Shown piece by piece: positions 20,886-30,041 of a stretch of DNA of 36,175 bases. The stretch is from Actinobacteria bacterium OK074 (lineage in GTDB: Bacteria; Actinomycetota; Actinomycetes; Streptomycetales; Streptomycetaceae). The stretch covers positions 1-36,175 of the forward strand of contig LJCV01000302.1 in NCBI GenBank assembly GCA_001298575.1, written 5' to 3'. A program made the position numbers and the translations under genes. The notes below the pieces were generated by a model that did not search any database, was not told the DNA's origin, and saw only the letters and a program-made list of their open reading frames with translations. The stretch's first letter is position 1, and each line of letters starts with the position of its first letter.

Positions 20886-22232
20886 ATGGGACCGGTCTTT
20901 GACATCATTGCGTTGCGCAGTCTGGTCGCCGTCGCGGACAAAGGCGGATTTCACCGGGCCGCCGAATCACTGGCACTCAGTCAGTCCGCGGTCAGCCAGC
21001 ATGTGCGGCGGCTGGAGAAGACGCTCGGCCGGCCGGTGGTCGAACGGGCGGGCCGGGCCACTCGGTTCACCGAGGCGGGCGCCCTGCTCCTCGACGAGGC
21101 ACGCTGGATCCTCAGAGTGCATGACGAGGCGGCGCGACGACTGCTCGGCTCCGAACCCGCCACCATGACCGTGGGTTCCGCCGAGCACGCCGCCGACCGG
21201 ATCATTCCGAGGGTCACCGCGGCCGTCCACCGGACGCGCCCGCGCACCCAGGTCCGGTTCCGCATCGACCGCTCCGCCCGGCTCGTCGAGGCCGTGGACA
21301 GCCGGTCGGTGGATCTGGCGGTGTACGTGACCGAGGCGGGAGCCGTCGAAGGCATGCCAGTTGGCGGGCTGCCCCTGAAGTGGTACGCCGCCCCCGGATG
21401 GACCCCGATGCCGACGTCGGCCGTGTTACCGGTGGTGGCGATCGAGGAACCGTGCGCGGTCCGCCGCCGGGCCCTGGAGGTGCTCTCCGCCCACAACATC
21501 CCCGCCGCCGTCGTCTGCGACGCCGGCTACCTGGCCGGGGTGCTGGACGCGGCCCGCGCCGGGCTCGGCGTGGCCCTGCTGGCGGACACCGGCCGTGGTC
21601 CGGACGGTCTGGTCGAATACACCGGCCTCCCGCACGCACCCGCGATGCGGATGAGCGCCCATGCCCGTCCGGACGCCGATCCGGCCCTGGTCATGAACGT
21701 GGTCGAGGCGGTCCGTTCATTGCTGGTCGAGATGGACACACCCCGTCCCGAGGAACGACCGGACCCGGCCCAGGACCCCGACACGGCACGGGGCGACCTG
21801 ACCGACGACGAATGGGAGTCGGTGCGCCCGCTGCTTCCGCTCGGGGAGCGGGGTCCCTACCCGGAGGGGCTGCGCAAACAGTTCGACGGGGTGATGTGGC
21901 TGTTCCGCACCGGCGGCGCGTGGCGGAACATGCCCCCGCGCTACGGAGCGTGGCAGACGGTCCATCACCGCTTCCAGCAGTGGGCACTGGCAGGGACCTT
22001 CCAGACCCTGACCGCGGCGGCGACCGCCGGGACCGGCGCGCGAGGACAGACACAGAGGATGCCCGTCGGCGCGGACTCCGCCCTGGCCGACACCGCCCGG
22101 GACACGGCCGCGACAGCCATGGACCCGCAACGGCTGGCCACCCTGGAGAAGGCCGTCGACGAGGAGAGACGCCTCCGCGACAAGGAACGGACCGAGTGGA
22201 GCGGGAGGGCCGGCCGGCCACCCGGCCAGTGA
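20886..22232 (+). CDS. LysR-family regulator fused to a DUF4096 (IS5 transposase N-terminal) domain
   Basis: This single 448-residue frame joins two unrelated domains. Residues 5-65 are a LysR helix-turn-helix (GGFHRAAESLALSQSAVSQHVRRLE), and 90-280 are a LysR effector-binding domain (DLAVYV, DAARAGLGVALL). After a Pro/Asp-rich linker, residues 304-376 (LTDDEWESVRPLLP, GLRKQFDGVMWLFRTGGAWR, PRYGAWQTVHHRFQQWA) are the DUF4096 domain that normally starts IS5-type transposases, with no DDE catalytic part. The ~70-residue tail is rich in Ala, Arg and Glu and may form a coiled coil. There is no stop or frame change at the joint, so it is a real or recent fusion. Leu181 is TTA (21426-21428). It probably regulates the divergent SDR gene; the extra domain may add DNA binding. 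Confidence 0.85.
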   Translation: MGPVFDIIALRSLVAVADKGGFHRAAESLALSQSAVSQHVRRLEKTLGRPVVERAGRATRFTEAGALLLDEARWILRVHDEAARRLLGSEPATMTVGSAEHAADRIIPRVTAAVHRTRPRTQVRFRIDRSARLVEAVDSRSVDLAVYVTEAGAVEGMPVGGLPLKWYAAPGWTPMPTSAVLPVVAIEEPCAVRRRALEVLSAHNIPAAVVCDAGYLAGVLDAARAGLGVALLADTGRGPDGLVEYTGLPHAPAMRMSAHARPDADPALVMNVVEAVRSLLVEMDTPRPEERPDPAQDPDTARGDLTDDEWESVRPLLPLGERGPYPEGLRKQFDGVMWLFRTGGAWRNMPPRYGAWQTVHHRFQQWALAGTFQTLTAAATAGTGARGQTQRMPVGADSALADTARDTAATAMDPQRLATLEKAVDEERRLRDKERTEWSGRAGRPPGQ

Positions 22233-22578
22233 CAGCCCGGAAGACGCCGAGGCCGCCGTGAAGGCCGCCGCCGACCGCTTCGGTCGCATCGACGTCCTGA
22301 TGAACAACGCCGGGAGTTTCTTCGAGCGGGACACCCGCGTCAACGCCGTCAGCCCCGGGGTGATCATCACCCCGCCGGCCCTCGACGAGCTCTCCGGCCC
22401 GCGCCGCGAGTGGTTCAACAAGGTGCGCGAGACCTCGGCGGCCAAGCGGTTCGGCACCGCCGAGGAGGTCGCCGCCTTTCTGCTCGACCGCGAGGCCGGC
22501 TTCATCACGGAAGTCGACCTCCTGATGGACGGCGGTGTGACCGCTGCGCTGCGCGCCGGTGAGCTGACCACGCCGTAA
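22231..22578 (+). pseudogene. Gutted short-chain dehydrogenase
   Basis: The sequence enters mid-protein (SPEDAEAAVKAAADRFGRIDVLMNNAG in two stretches), then jumps from SFFERDTR directly to VNAVSPGVI. This skips the region that holds the catalytic Ser and YxxxK. It continues through RFGTAEEVAAFLL and ends DLLMDGGVTA, the normal SDR C-terminus. Both the cofactor loop and the active site are missing, so it cannot be functional. It follows the LysR fusion stop directly. Confidence 0.8.
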
Positions 22579-23076
22579 CGAGCCGAAAACAGGGACCGTG
22601 AATCCGCCGGGCCCGGGTACGCAGCCCGGACCCGGGCGGACGGCTGGGTCCCCACCGCCCGGCAGTACTCGCGATACCCACATCGTGCTGCCCCGGGGTG
22701 ATGCGTTCGGTTCACCCAGGTCACCTCCGGAAGCGGATGGGGCCCTGCGCTGAACCCCGTCGACAGAGCGTGCTTCCGGACGGGGCGGCACGTCGCGTTT
22801 GGGAGGAGCGGCGGGTGGTGGCGCGAGAAAGATGGCCGATCGACCGAGGCGAACAGCTGTGATCGGCGCGAGGGATGACCGACAGTCCGAGGCGCACGCG
22901 TGGGGCGGGCGGTGAGAGTAGGTGCGGCGGCGGGATCGAGCCGACCACGGCACCTGCCCGGGCCCGCGGATTCCCGAAGCCCGCCGGGCAGAGGTGTTCC
23001 GCCCGGCGGGACACGCGCCGCGCTCCCTGTCTCCGGCCGCTGCCGAACCCCGCTCCTCAGCACCTGGAAACCCGCC
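22579..23076. other. Spacer without recognisable genes
   Basis: About 500 bp holding one strong GC hairpin near its left end and no frame with recognisable similarity. No promoter could be assigned with confidence for the following membrane-protein gene. Confidence 0.5.
22611..22637. terminator. GC-rich hairpin after the SDR relic
   Basis: GCCCGGGT (22611-22618) and ACCCGGGC (22630-22637) are perfect complements over an 11-nt loop, 33 bp after the SDR relic stop. It lacks a T-run, as is common for actinobacterial terminators. Confidence 0.5.
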
Positions 23077-24737
23077 ATGGCCCTGCAAACGCCCTCCTTG
23101 CTGCCCCCCGCCCTTCCCCGCCCACCCCTACTACGCCGAGAACGCCGGTCGCCCATACCGCGGGCGCACCACGTCCCGCTTCTCGCGGTCGCCGTCGTCC
23201 TTCCGCTGTACGGGGTGTGGGCCCTCCTCCTGGCGACGGGCGGCGGCGATCTCGCCGCGCAGTACGCGTGGGCGGGGTTCTTCACCCGGCACCCGGGCAC
23301 GCCGTACGGGCTCTTCTGGTTCGGCGGGGTGCACACCGCCAACTACAGCGTGCTGTCACCGCCGTTGATGGCGGCGCTGGGCATTCGTACCGTGTCCGTC
23401 CTCGCCGGGGTGAGCGCCACCTGGCTGCTGGCCCGGCTGCTGGAACGCACCGTCGCGCGGGGGCGGTGTGGCCGGCCATGGTCGGTGCGCTCGGCCTTTG
23501 GTACAACGTCGCGTTGGGCCGCACCACGTTCGCCCTCGGCCTCGCCTTCGGGCTCGCGGGCTTGCTCGCCGTGGCCGGCCGTGCGCCACGGCCTGCCCGG
23601 CTCACCCTCGCCGCCCTCGGCTCGCTGTCGGCGACCCTGGACAGTCCGGTGGCCGGGCTTTTCCTGCTTGTCGCGGGTGCCGGCTATCTGCTGGACCGGC
23701 AGTACGGCAAGTTCCTCGCCCTCGCGGTTCCGCCCGTCCTGGTCGTCACCTGTACGACCCTGCTGTTCCCGTTCCAGGGCGAGCAACCCATGGCCGCGGG
23801 CCGTATGGTCCTGCCCGTGCTGCTGTCGGCCGCCGTGGCGTGGGCGGTCCCGCGCGAGTGGCGGGTGGTGCGGGGCGGGGCCGTCGTGTACGCCGCCGGA
23901 GTCGTCCTGTGCTGGCTGATCCCCTCGCCCATCGGCTCCAACGTGGAGCGGCTCGCCGTACACCTCGCCCCGGCGGTACTGCTCGCGGCCGTGCTCCACC
24001 GCCGTTCCCCGGCGACCCGGGACGCCACACGCCGGACTCGTGCACGCGTGGTGGCGCTGCTGGCCACGCTGTCCGTGTCCTACCTCTGCCTGATGTCGCT
24101 GGGGAATCTCCACGGCCCGGATCCTGTCCCGGCCTGGGCCTCGCACAGCGACGGGGTGCTCGCTGAACTCGACCGGCTGGGCGCCGACCGCACCAGAGTG
24201 GAGATGCCGATCGACGCCGACCATCGTGGTGCCACCCTCCTGGCCCCGCACGTGGCATTGATGCGGGGCTGGAACCAGCAACTCGACGTCGAGCGGGGGC
24301 GGCTGTTCTACGACGGATCGCTGGACGGTCCGCGCTACCACGCCTGGCTGCGCCACTGGGCGGTCGGCTACGTCGTCGTGCACACCGGCACGCCCGACAG
24401 ATGGGCGGCGGGCGAGACCGATCTGCTCGGGAAAGGCCAGGACTGGCTGGAGCCGCTCTGGCACGACCGGTACTGGAAGATCTACCGGGTCCGCGACGCC
24501 CGCCCGCTCGTCTCCGCCCCGGCCCGGGTACGGCACGCCGGAGAGGCGGACCTGGTCCTGTGGATGCCGCGCGCCGGGACCGTGACCGCACGGATCGCGT
24601 ACTCGCCATGGCTGCACGCCGAGGGCGCCTGCGTACGGGCAAACGGCCCGTGGACCGAGGTGACCGTGCCCCGGGCGGGCGAATACCGGCTGACGTCCGG
24701 GTATGTCACCGGGCGCTCCGACGGACACGGCTGCTGA
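23077..24737 (+). pseudogene. Polytopic membrane protein, split by a frameshift
   Basis: Translation from ATG 23077 gives a Pro-rich start, then membrane segments (HVPLLAVAVVLPLYGVWALLL; AQYAWAGFFTRHPGTPYGLFW; LAGVSATWLLARLLERTVARGR). The hydrophobic pattern continues in another frame with VWPAMVGALGLWYNVALGRT through several more membrane helices, ending in a soluble C-terminal domain (VEMPIDADHRG, HYHAWLRHWAV-like, YWKIYRVRDA). The two frames join if one G is added to the five-G run at 23459-23463, so this is a one-base deletion or a sequencing error. The topology, with a large extracellular C-terminal domain, resembles actinobacterial proteins distantly like glycosyltransferase-C membrane enzymes; I do not recognise a defined family. 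Confidence 0.65.
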
Positions 24738-24795
24738 CGACCACGACCACGATCAGAAGGTCGCCCTGCTCCGCGACCCCACCGTGCGCGACGAC

Positions 24796-25087
24796 CTCCC
24801 GCCCGAGGTGCAGGCGGGCGCCTTCCGCGTCGTCCAGGAGGCGCCGACCAACGTACGACGCCACCGGGATCACCGTCCGCCTGAGCCTGGCCGACGACCG
24901 GCTGCACGTGTCGGTGACGGACGACGGCCGCGGTGGCACCCAGCTGCCGGACGCCGCGCGCGGTGGCGGCTTCGGTCTCGTCGGCCTGAAGGAGCGAGTG
25001 GCCGCCCTGGACGGCGAACTGCACACCGGCCCCCGTGCAGGCGAGGGCTGGGAGGTGAGGGCGAGCTTCCCGGCGGGGAAGACCTGA
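24796..25087 (+). pseudogene. C-terminal relic of a NarL-type sensor histidine kinase
   Basis: LPPEVQAGAFRVVQEAPTNVRRH is the N-box region of a HATPase_c domain. After a frame change it continues ITVRLSLADDRLHVSVTDDGRGG, then GGFGLVGLKERVAALDGEL and GWEVRASFPA, the standard ATP-binding G-boxes and C-terminus of NarL/DesK-type kinases. The sensor part and His box are missing and the frame is broken. No response regulator follows. Confidence 0.8.
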
Positions 25088-25359
25088 CGCCTTTCCGCCT
25101 CGGGCCCTGCGAGAGCCTCGGGTTCGCCTGCTTACCTCCGCCCGGCCCGACCAGGAATCCGCACCGCCTTGCCGTCGAGCAGGTGTCGTGCACGAGGCCG
25201 CCGAGAGCGCAGGGCAGCCCGGTCACCCGGCGGCCTCAGCCACAGGACCGAAGCCGAAGCAACAGGCTCATCGGCCCACGGGGACACCCGCGAGCAACAG
25301 GCACAGGGCCCTCGGGCGGAAGCCACCCCACACGTTCAGCACGATCCGGCCGAACAGCA

Positions 25360-25552
25360 GCAGGCCGCGGTCAGGTACAGGGCCGCTCCGCCGCACGGGG
25401 CCCAGGCGTAGAAGCAGCCCAGCGGCGCCTTGCCGTCGCCGACGCGCACCACCCGGATCGTCCGCCAGCCGCTCGGCGTGCCGTCGGGACGCGATCCGCA
25501 GTTCCTCCGCGTGCTCGATGCTGTCGAGTTCGTCGCTCGTCCACGTCGTCAT
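25360..25552 (-). pseudogene. DUF2255-family protein relic
   Basis: ATG 25552 starts MTTWTSDELDSIEHAEELRIASR, the characteristic N-terminus of DUF2255 proteins. The rest of the family pattern (DGTPSGWRTIRVVRVGDGK, then FYAWAP) is present only after a one-base frame change, and the C-terminal half is absent. The function of the family is not known. Confidence 0.55.
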
Positions 25553-25703
25553 AGGCGTGGCTTATGGCGGTGTGGGGCTCGGGCGCCGGGGGAGCGGGCC
25601 GCCACTGGTGGCCGAGGGTGAGATCGCCGACCTCGGGGTGGTGGAAGGTCTTGCGGCCGAAGGAGTGCCCGGTGACGTCGTAGCGCTCCCACAGGCGGGC
25701 GCC
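25553..25703 (-). pseudogene. C-terminal fragment of an MmyB-like XRE regulator
   Basis: The minus strand reads RLWERYDVTGHSFGRKTFHHP, EVGDLTLGHQ and then a degraded tail. This matches the end of the MmyB-like ligand-binding domain (W-x-RHDV, GRKTFxHPxVGxLTL) also seen intact at 18362-19258. No helix-turn-helix precedes it. It lies directly upstream of the DUF2255 relic, so the two may once have formed an operon. Confidence 0.55.
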
Positions 25704-25707
25704 GAGC

Positions 25708-25954
25708 CGCTGTCCCTCAACGTGTTCTCGCTGATCCTGCGCGGCCGGTCGTACGCCGGTTCGCTGATCGGCGGCATCCGCGAGACCCAGGAGATGCTCG
25801 ACTTCTGCGTCGAGCACGGCATCGGCTCCGAGATCGAGGTCATCCCCGCCGACAAGATCAACGAGGCGTACGAGCGCGTCCTCCCCCCGACGTCCGCTAC
25901 CGCTTCGTCGTCGACATCTCGACGCCGGCCCGAGCGACGGCCGCGTCCATCTGA
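25708..25954 (+). pseudogene. C-terminal fragment of a zinc alcohol dehydrogenase (AdhA/YahK-like)
   Basis: The plus strand reads EPLSLNVFSLILRGRSYAGS, GGIRETQEMLDFCVEHGIGS and EIEVIPADKINEAYERVL. After one extra C in a C-run near 25887-25892 it continues DVRYRFVVDIST to a stop at 25952-25954. This is the end of the NAD(P)-dependent alcohol dehydrogenase family that includes YahK. The catalytic domain with the zinc ligands is missing. Confidence 0.8.
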
Positions 25955-25958
25955 GACC

Positions 25959-25998
25959 ACCCCGTACGAGGGGCCGCGCAAGAGCCCTCGTACGGGGT
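25959..25998 (-). terminator. Strong terminator of the carbohydrate operon
   Basis: ACCCCGTACGAGGG (25959-25972) and CCCTCGTACGGGGT (25985-25998) form a perfect 14-bp stem with a 12-nt loop. It lies nine bases beyond the stop of the last gene of the minus-strand operon, and may also end transcription from the opposite side. Confidence 0.85.
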
Positions 25999-26007
25999 GC
26001 CGGGAGG

Positions 26008-27813
26008 CTACTGGACGAGCTCCCAGTCCTGCGAACCGTCCGTGGCCGCGTTCTGCAAGGTCAGCGGTGCTCCGTCGGAGGCGCCGGTCAGGTACAGGTT
26101 CGTGTTCTTGACCGACTGGAGCTTGTAGAACCCGTCGCTGGTCTTGACCAGGTTCCAGCTGCCGGTGCCGCTGTTGTCGACCCACTGCCCGATCCGCCGG
26201 CCGGCCGTCGCGCTGCCCGTCCAGACGGCCGCCGCGCGGCCACCCGCCTTGTTCAGCAGGGTCGTTCCGCCCTGAGACTCGGTCACCACGTGCCAGTACT
26301 GGGTGTCCGGGTTCGCCGCCGAGCCGGGCTCCTCCAGCCGGACGTCGGGCACGTCGCCGTTGCCGATGTTCGCGTCGTTGGTCTTGTCGCCGGTGCCGAT
26401 CACCTGGTCGGTCCTGCGGTTGACCAACTGGTAGTAGTCACCGGCCGATTGGCCGAGGTCGACCTCGGCGAACCTGAGCGTCGAGGTGCCCTGGTTGTTG
26501 AGTATCTCGATGCGGCCGGTCCCCTCGACGTACTGCAGGGTGCGGCTGTAGCCGGCCGCCGAGGTCGTCTGGTACTCCTTCCACGTGCCGTCGCCGCGTC
26601 CGCTCTCGTCGACCCAGACGTTGCCGCTGCCGGCCGCGTTGTACACCAGGCGCCCGCCGGGAAGCCTGATGATCACCGGGCTGCCGTTCCCCGTGAGCGG
26701 ACGGGAACCGGAGTCGACCGGCAAAGAGGCGACGTCCGTGCCCGTGGCGGAGCCGAGGTAGAACTTCAGCGGGTCGTCGGCGAGCACGTATCTGGTGTTG
26801 GCTCCGCCGCCCCAGTACTCGAACGTCAGCAGCCACTTGCCGTCCGTGGTGCGGACGACGTTCGCCATGCCCGGCCGGCCGCCGCCGATCTCCGCCTTGC
26901 CGCCGCCCGTGGTCTGGGTCAGCCCGGCGACGTCGACGACGGGGGCGCTCCACGTCGCGCTGGTGCCGTCCCAGGTCTTGTGGGCGAGGATCTGGCCCAG
27001 CGAATCCGCGGCGGTGTCGTTCGCGGGGTCCGGGGTCGGGACGCCGGTGGTCGCGTTGAAGCCGGTGTAGTCGTTCTCGTCCGAGTAGTAGCAGACGAGT
27101 TGGCCCTTGTAGACCATCAGGTACGGCTCCCAGAGGGGGTCCACCTGCTTGTTCGTGTTGGCGTTCGCGATGTTCTGCCCGGTCGCGCCCGCGCTGCCGC
27201 CCTGCCGGCCGCCCGTCGCGACGATGTCGACGAGCTTCCACGTCGCGCCCTCGTCGGTGCTGGAGTACAGGGCGATGGCCATGTCCCCGCGGTCGCCGTC
27301 GTTGGACGGCGTCCAGTTCGGGTCGGCCGCCTTGTGCTCCTTGTAGTAGGAGTCGTCGCCCGACACCACGCTCGCCAGGAGCAGCGTGCCCTGCTTCAGG
27401 TTCCCGACGTCCTGCGGAAGGGTGTAGAGGTACGGGTTGGTCCAGTTGCTCGTGTACTTCGCGTACGTGGCGTCGCTGGAGAGGTACGCCGGAGCCTTGA
27501 CCTCGGACAGCGGCTGCCACGACGTGCCGTGGTCGTCGCTCTTGTAGACGGGGAGGGTCTGTCCGTCGGCGCTGCCCGTCGCCGACACCACCGTGGACCT
27601 CTCGAACGACGCGACCAGCCGTCCGCTCGGCAGCTGCGCCGACTTCGGGTAGATCGCGCAGTTGCCCCGCCCCTTCAGACACGGCTCGTCTCCGAGCTGG
27701 TAGAGGGTTCCGCCCGTCGGGTTGTACGCCTGCGCGCTGCCCATCGGTATCGCCAGCATCGCTGCTGCCGCGACGAAGGTTCCCAGCGCTTTCCCTGCTC
27801 TTCTTCTGTGCAT
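26008..27813 (-). CDS. Secreted sialidase-fold glycoside hydrolase (GH93-like) with ricin-type lectin domain
   Basis: The protein has 601 residues from ATG 27813, five bases after AGGAGG. The Sec signal peptide MHRRRAGKALGTFVAAAAML ends at SAQA (cleavage after residue ~29). The body (~30-450) is a six-blade sialidase-type propeller with Asp-boxes (SDDHGTSW, STDEGATW) plus WEPYLMVYKGQLVCYYSDEN and GGGRPGMANVVRT, which recall GH93 exo-arabinanases. The last ~135 residues form a ricin-B-like lectin with three QxW-type repeats (QYWHVV, GSWNLV, QDWELV). It probably cuts or binds an arabinose- or galactose-containing polymer outside the cell, with products imported by the adjacent ABC system. The family is assigned from memory of motifs; other BNR-repeat hydrolases are possible. 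Confidence 0.82.
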   Translation of the reverse strand: MHRRRAGKALGTFVAAAAMLAIPMGSAQAYNPTGGTLYQLGDEPCLKGRGNCAIYPKSAQLPSGRLVASFERSTVVSATGSADGQTLPVYKSDDHGTSWQPLSEVKAPAYLSSDATYAKYTSNWTNPYLYTLPQDVGNLKQGTLLLASVVSGDDSYYKEHKAADPNWTPSNDGDRGDMAIALYSSTDEGATWKLVDIVATGGRQGGSAGATGQNIANANTNKQVDPLWEPYLMVYKGQLVCYYSDENDYTGFNATTGVPTPDPANDTAADSLGQILAHKTWDGTSATWSAPVVDVAGLTQTTGGGKAEIGGGRPGMANVVRTTDGKWLLTFEYWGGGANTRYVLADDPLKFYLGSATGTDVASLPVDSGSRPLTGNGSPVIIRLPGGRLVYNAAGSGNVWVDESGRGDGTWKEYQTTSAAGYSRTLQYVEGTGRIEILNNQGTSTLRFAEVDLGQSAGDYYQLVNRRTDQVIGTGDKTNDANIGNGDVPDVRLEEPGSAANPDTQYWHVVTESQGGTTLLNKAGGRAAAVWTGSATAGRRIGQWVDNSGTGSWNLVKTSDGFYKLQSVKNTNLYLTGASDGAPLTLQNAATDGSQDWELVQ

Positions 27814-27860
27814 AGCCCCTCCTGGGGGATGGCCACGGTGGTGCGGGTACCGGGGTCGGA

Positions 27861-29996
27861 TCAGGCGACGAACACGCGGACGTCCCAGGCGCCGAGCTCC
27901 AGCGCCGCGCCCGCGGGCTGGGACGTGCCGGTCAGGACGTCGGAGAGGTCCACCGGGGCGGGGACGCCCGCCGGCTCCCAGCTCCAGTTGTGGACGATGT
28001 GGACGCGGCGCCCGTCCGGTGACGTGCCGGTCGTGGCGGTGACGGATGCCGGGAGGTCCCGCCATGTGCCGGGGGAGCCCGGTGCCATCCAGGCGGCCAG
28101 TGCCCGGGCGAGGTCGCGGCCGGGCACGGTGCCGACGGTGGTGACGCGGCCGGCCCCGTGGCGGCGGGTGGTGACCGCCGGCCAGCGGCCGAAGTGGGGG
28201 TGGTCGTAGGTGACGAGTACGTCGGCGTCGGTGACGGTCAGGCCGTCCGCCCAATGGGTCGCCGTCGCGCTCCCGGGCAGGTCGAGCTGCCCGCCGGACG
28301 GGGCCCGTACGGGGACCTCCCGCACGAGGTTGCTGAACTCGTCGTAGGAGACGCCCGCGGCCTCGACGAGCCGCCCGGGAGCCGGCTCGTGCCGGGCCCG
28401 CGCCTCGTGGTCGGCGTAGCCGGTGCGCGGGCCGAGGACCAGGTGGCCGCCCGCGTGGGCGTAGGCCGCGAGCCAGTCGAGCGTCGAGTCGGCGGCGAGG
28501 TACAGCGCCGGGACGACGAGGACGGGGTGGCGCCGGACGGCCTCCTCGGGGGGCAGGTCCGCCCGCTCGCCGCGCGGGTCGTGCAACTGGCGGGCGTGGA
28601 CGATGCGGACCTGGCGGCCGGCGTCGAAGGCACCCCGGTAGAAGGGGTCGAAGATGCGGTGGTAGGCGGTCGGGTCGGGTTCGCCGTCCGGCCTGGCCAG
28701 TGGCGGGTACTTCTGCATGAGCCACTTGCTGGGCGTCGAGTAGACCATCGTGATGTCGGCATCCGGTTCGAGTCCGGCGACGAGTGCTCCTGCGGTGTCG
28801 AACTCGGCGCCCAGCCGGGCGAGTTCGGCGTAGGTGCGGCCGGGCTGTCCGGTGTGGGGCAGGATGCCGCCCCAGTAGGTCTCCGCGCCGAAGTGCAGCG
28901 TGTGCCAGTGCCAGTACTCGATCATGCGGGCCCCGCGGCCGACCAGCGCCCAGGCGGCCTGCCGCCACTGGCCGTCGTAGGCGGGGCGGTTGTCCCACGG
29001 CATGCCGATGGAGCCGGCGTTGGTCTCGGTGACCAGGAAGGGTGCCTGGCGGGAGGAGAACATCCAGTCGGCGGTCTGGTAGAGGGCCCACACGCCGGTG
29101 GTCCGCCAGCCCTGTTCGAGGTCGTCCGGCGTGGGGTCGGGCAGCAGCAGGTCGTCCTGCATGCCGTAGTACGCGTTGCCCGTGGCGACGTCGAGGCGGT
29201 CGGTCAGCTCGTCGTCCTCCACCGCGGGGCGCTTGTAGGAGATGCAGGTGGTGACGAACTGCTCGGGGCGGGCGTACTCGCGGACGATGTCGGCCTGCCG
29301 GCCGATGAACTCGGTGCACTGGGCGGCCTGGAACTCCCGCCAGGCGACGTCGTACTGGGGCTGGGCGTTGCCGTCCGGCGTCCACAGGTCGGCCCACGTG
29401 GACAGGCGGTGGGACCAGTAGACCAGGCCCCATTCGCGGTTGAGGGTCTCGACGTCCCCGTACCTGTCGCGCAGGTGGTCCACGAAGCGCTGGAAGACGC
29501 CGTGGTTGTGGAAGAGCTCCAGGCCGGGTTCGTTGTCGACCTGGAAGCCGATGACCGCCGGATGGTCGGCGTACCGGGCGACGACCTTCCGGACGATCCG
29601 CTCGGCGTGGAAGCGGAACGCCGGGTGGGTGAAGTCGACTTCCTGACGGGCGCCCCAGCCGATCCGCTCGCCGGTGCGCCGCTCGCCCGTGATCTCCGGG
29701 TACTGGCGGGCCAGCCACGGCGGCACCGCGTAGGTCGGGGTGCCGAGGACGACGGAGATGCCGCGCTCGTGGGCGCCGTCGAGGACGGGCCGGAGCCAGT
29801 CGAGGTCGAAGCGCCCGTTCTCCGGCTCCCAGGTCGACCAGACGGACTCGCCGACCCGGATGACACTGACGTGGGCGTCCGTCATGAGATCGAGGTCGGT
29901 CTTGAGACGTTCCTCGGGGCGTTCGGTGCCGTAAGGGGGCCGGTACTCGTGGTAGTACGCGGCGCCGAAGAGCACGCGGGCAGGCAGAGCCGCCAT
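27861..29996 (-). CDS. GH42 beta-galactosidase
   Basis: The protein has 711 residues. ATG 29996 is chosen for GGAGG seven bases upstream; TTG 30002 is a minor alternative. The GH42 barrel is clear: FGAAYYHEYRPPYG start, VIRVGESVWSTWEPENGRFD, acid/base Glu156 in GFQVDNEPG and nucleophile Glu324 in LVTETNAGSIG. The trimerisation domain (~400-600) and a small C-terminal beta domain follow, at the usual family length. There is no signal peptide, so it acts in the cytosol on imported beta-galactosides such as galacto-oligosaccharides from arabinogalactan. It lies 45 bp after the second permease gene and before the secreted hydrolase in the same transcription unit. Confidence 0.95.
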   Translation of the reverse strand: MAALPARVLFGAAYYHEYRPPYGTERPEERLKTDLDLMTDAHVSVIRVGESVWSTWEPENGRFDLDWLRPVLDGAHERGISVVLGTPTYAVPPWLARQYPEITGERRTGERIGWGARQEVDFTHPAFRFHAERIVRKVVARYADHPAVIGFQVDNEPGLELFHNHGVFQRFVDHLRDRYGDVETLNREWGLVYWSHRLSTWADLWTPDGNAQPQYDVAWREFQAAQCTEFIGRQADIVREYARPEQFVTTCISYKRPAVEDDELTDRLDVATGNAYYGMQDDLLLPDPTPDDLEQGWRTTGVWALYQTADWMFSSRQAPFLVTETNAGSIGMPWDNRPAYDGQWRQAAWALVGRGARMIEYWHWHTLHFGAETYWGGILPHTGQPGRTYAELARLGAEFDTAGALVAGLEPDADITMVYSTPSKWLMQKYPPLARPDGEPDPTAYHRIFDPFYRGAFDAGRQVRIVHARQLHDPRGERADLPPEEAVRRHPVLVVPALYLAADSTLDWLAAYAHAGGHLVLGPRTGYADHEARARHEPAPGRLVEAAGVSYDEFSNLVREVPVRAPSGGQLDLPGSATATHWADGLTVTDADVLVTYDHPHFGRWPAVTTRRHGAGRVTTVGTVPGRDLARALAAWMAPGSPGTWRDLPASVTATTGTSPDGRRVHIVHNWSWEPAGVPAPVDLSDVLTGTSQPAGAALELGAWDVRVFVA

Positions 29997-30041
29997 GGAC
30001 AAACCTCCGGAGAGTAGGGGGTGTTGGGGGCCGTCGGCGCG

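Noticed and set aside
20886..22232. LysR gene and a separate transposase fragment as two genes
   Set aside because: One uninterrupted frame covers both, and no ribosome site or start was seen at the joint, so one fusion protein is annotated.
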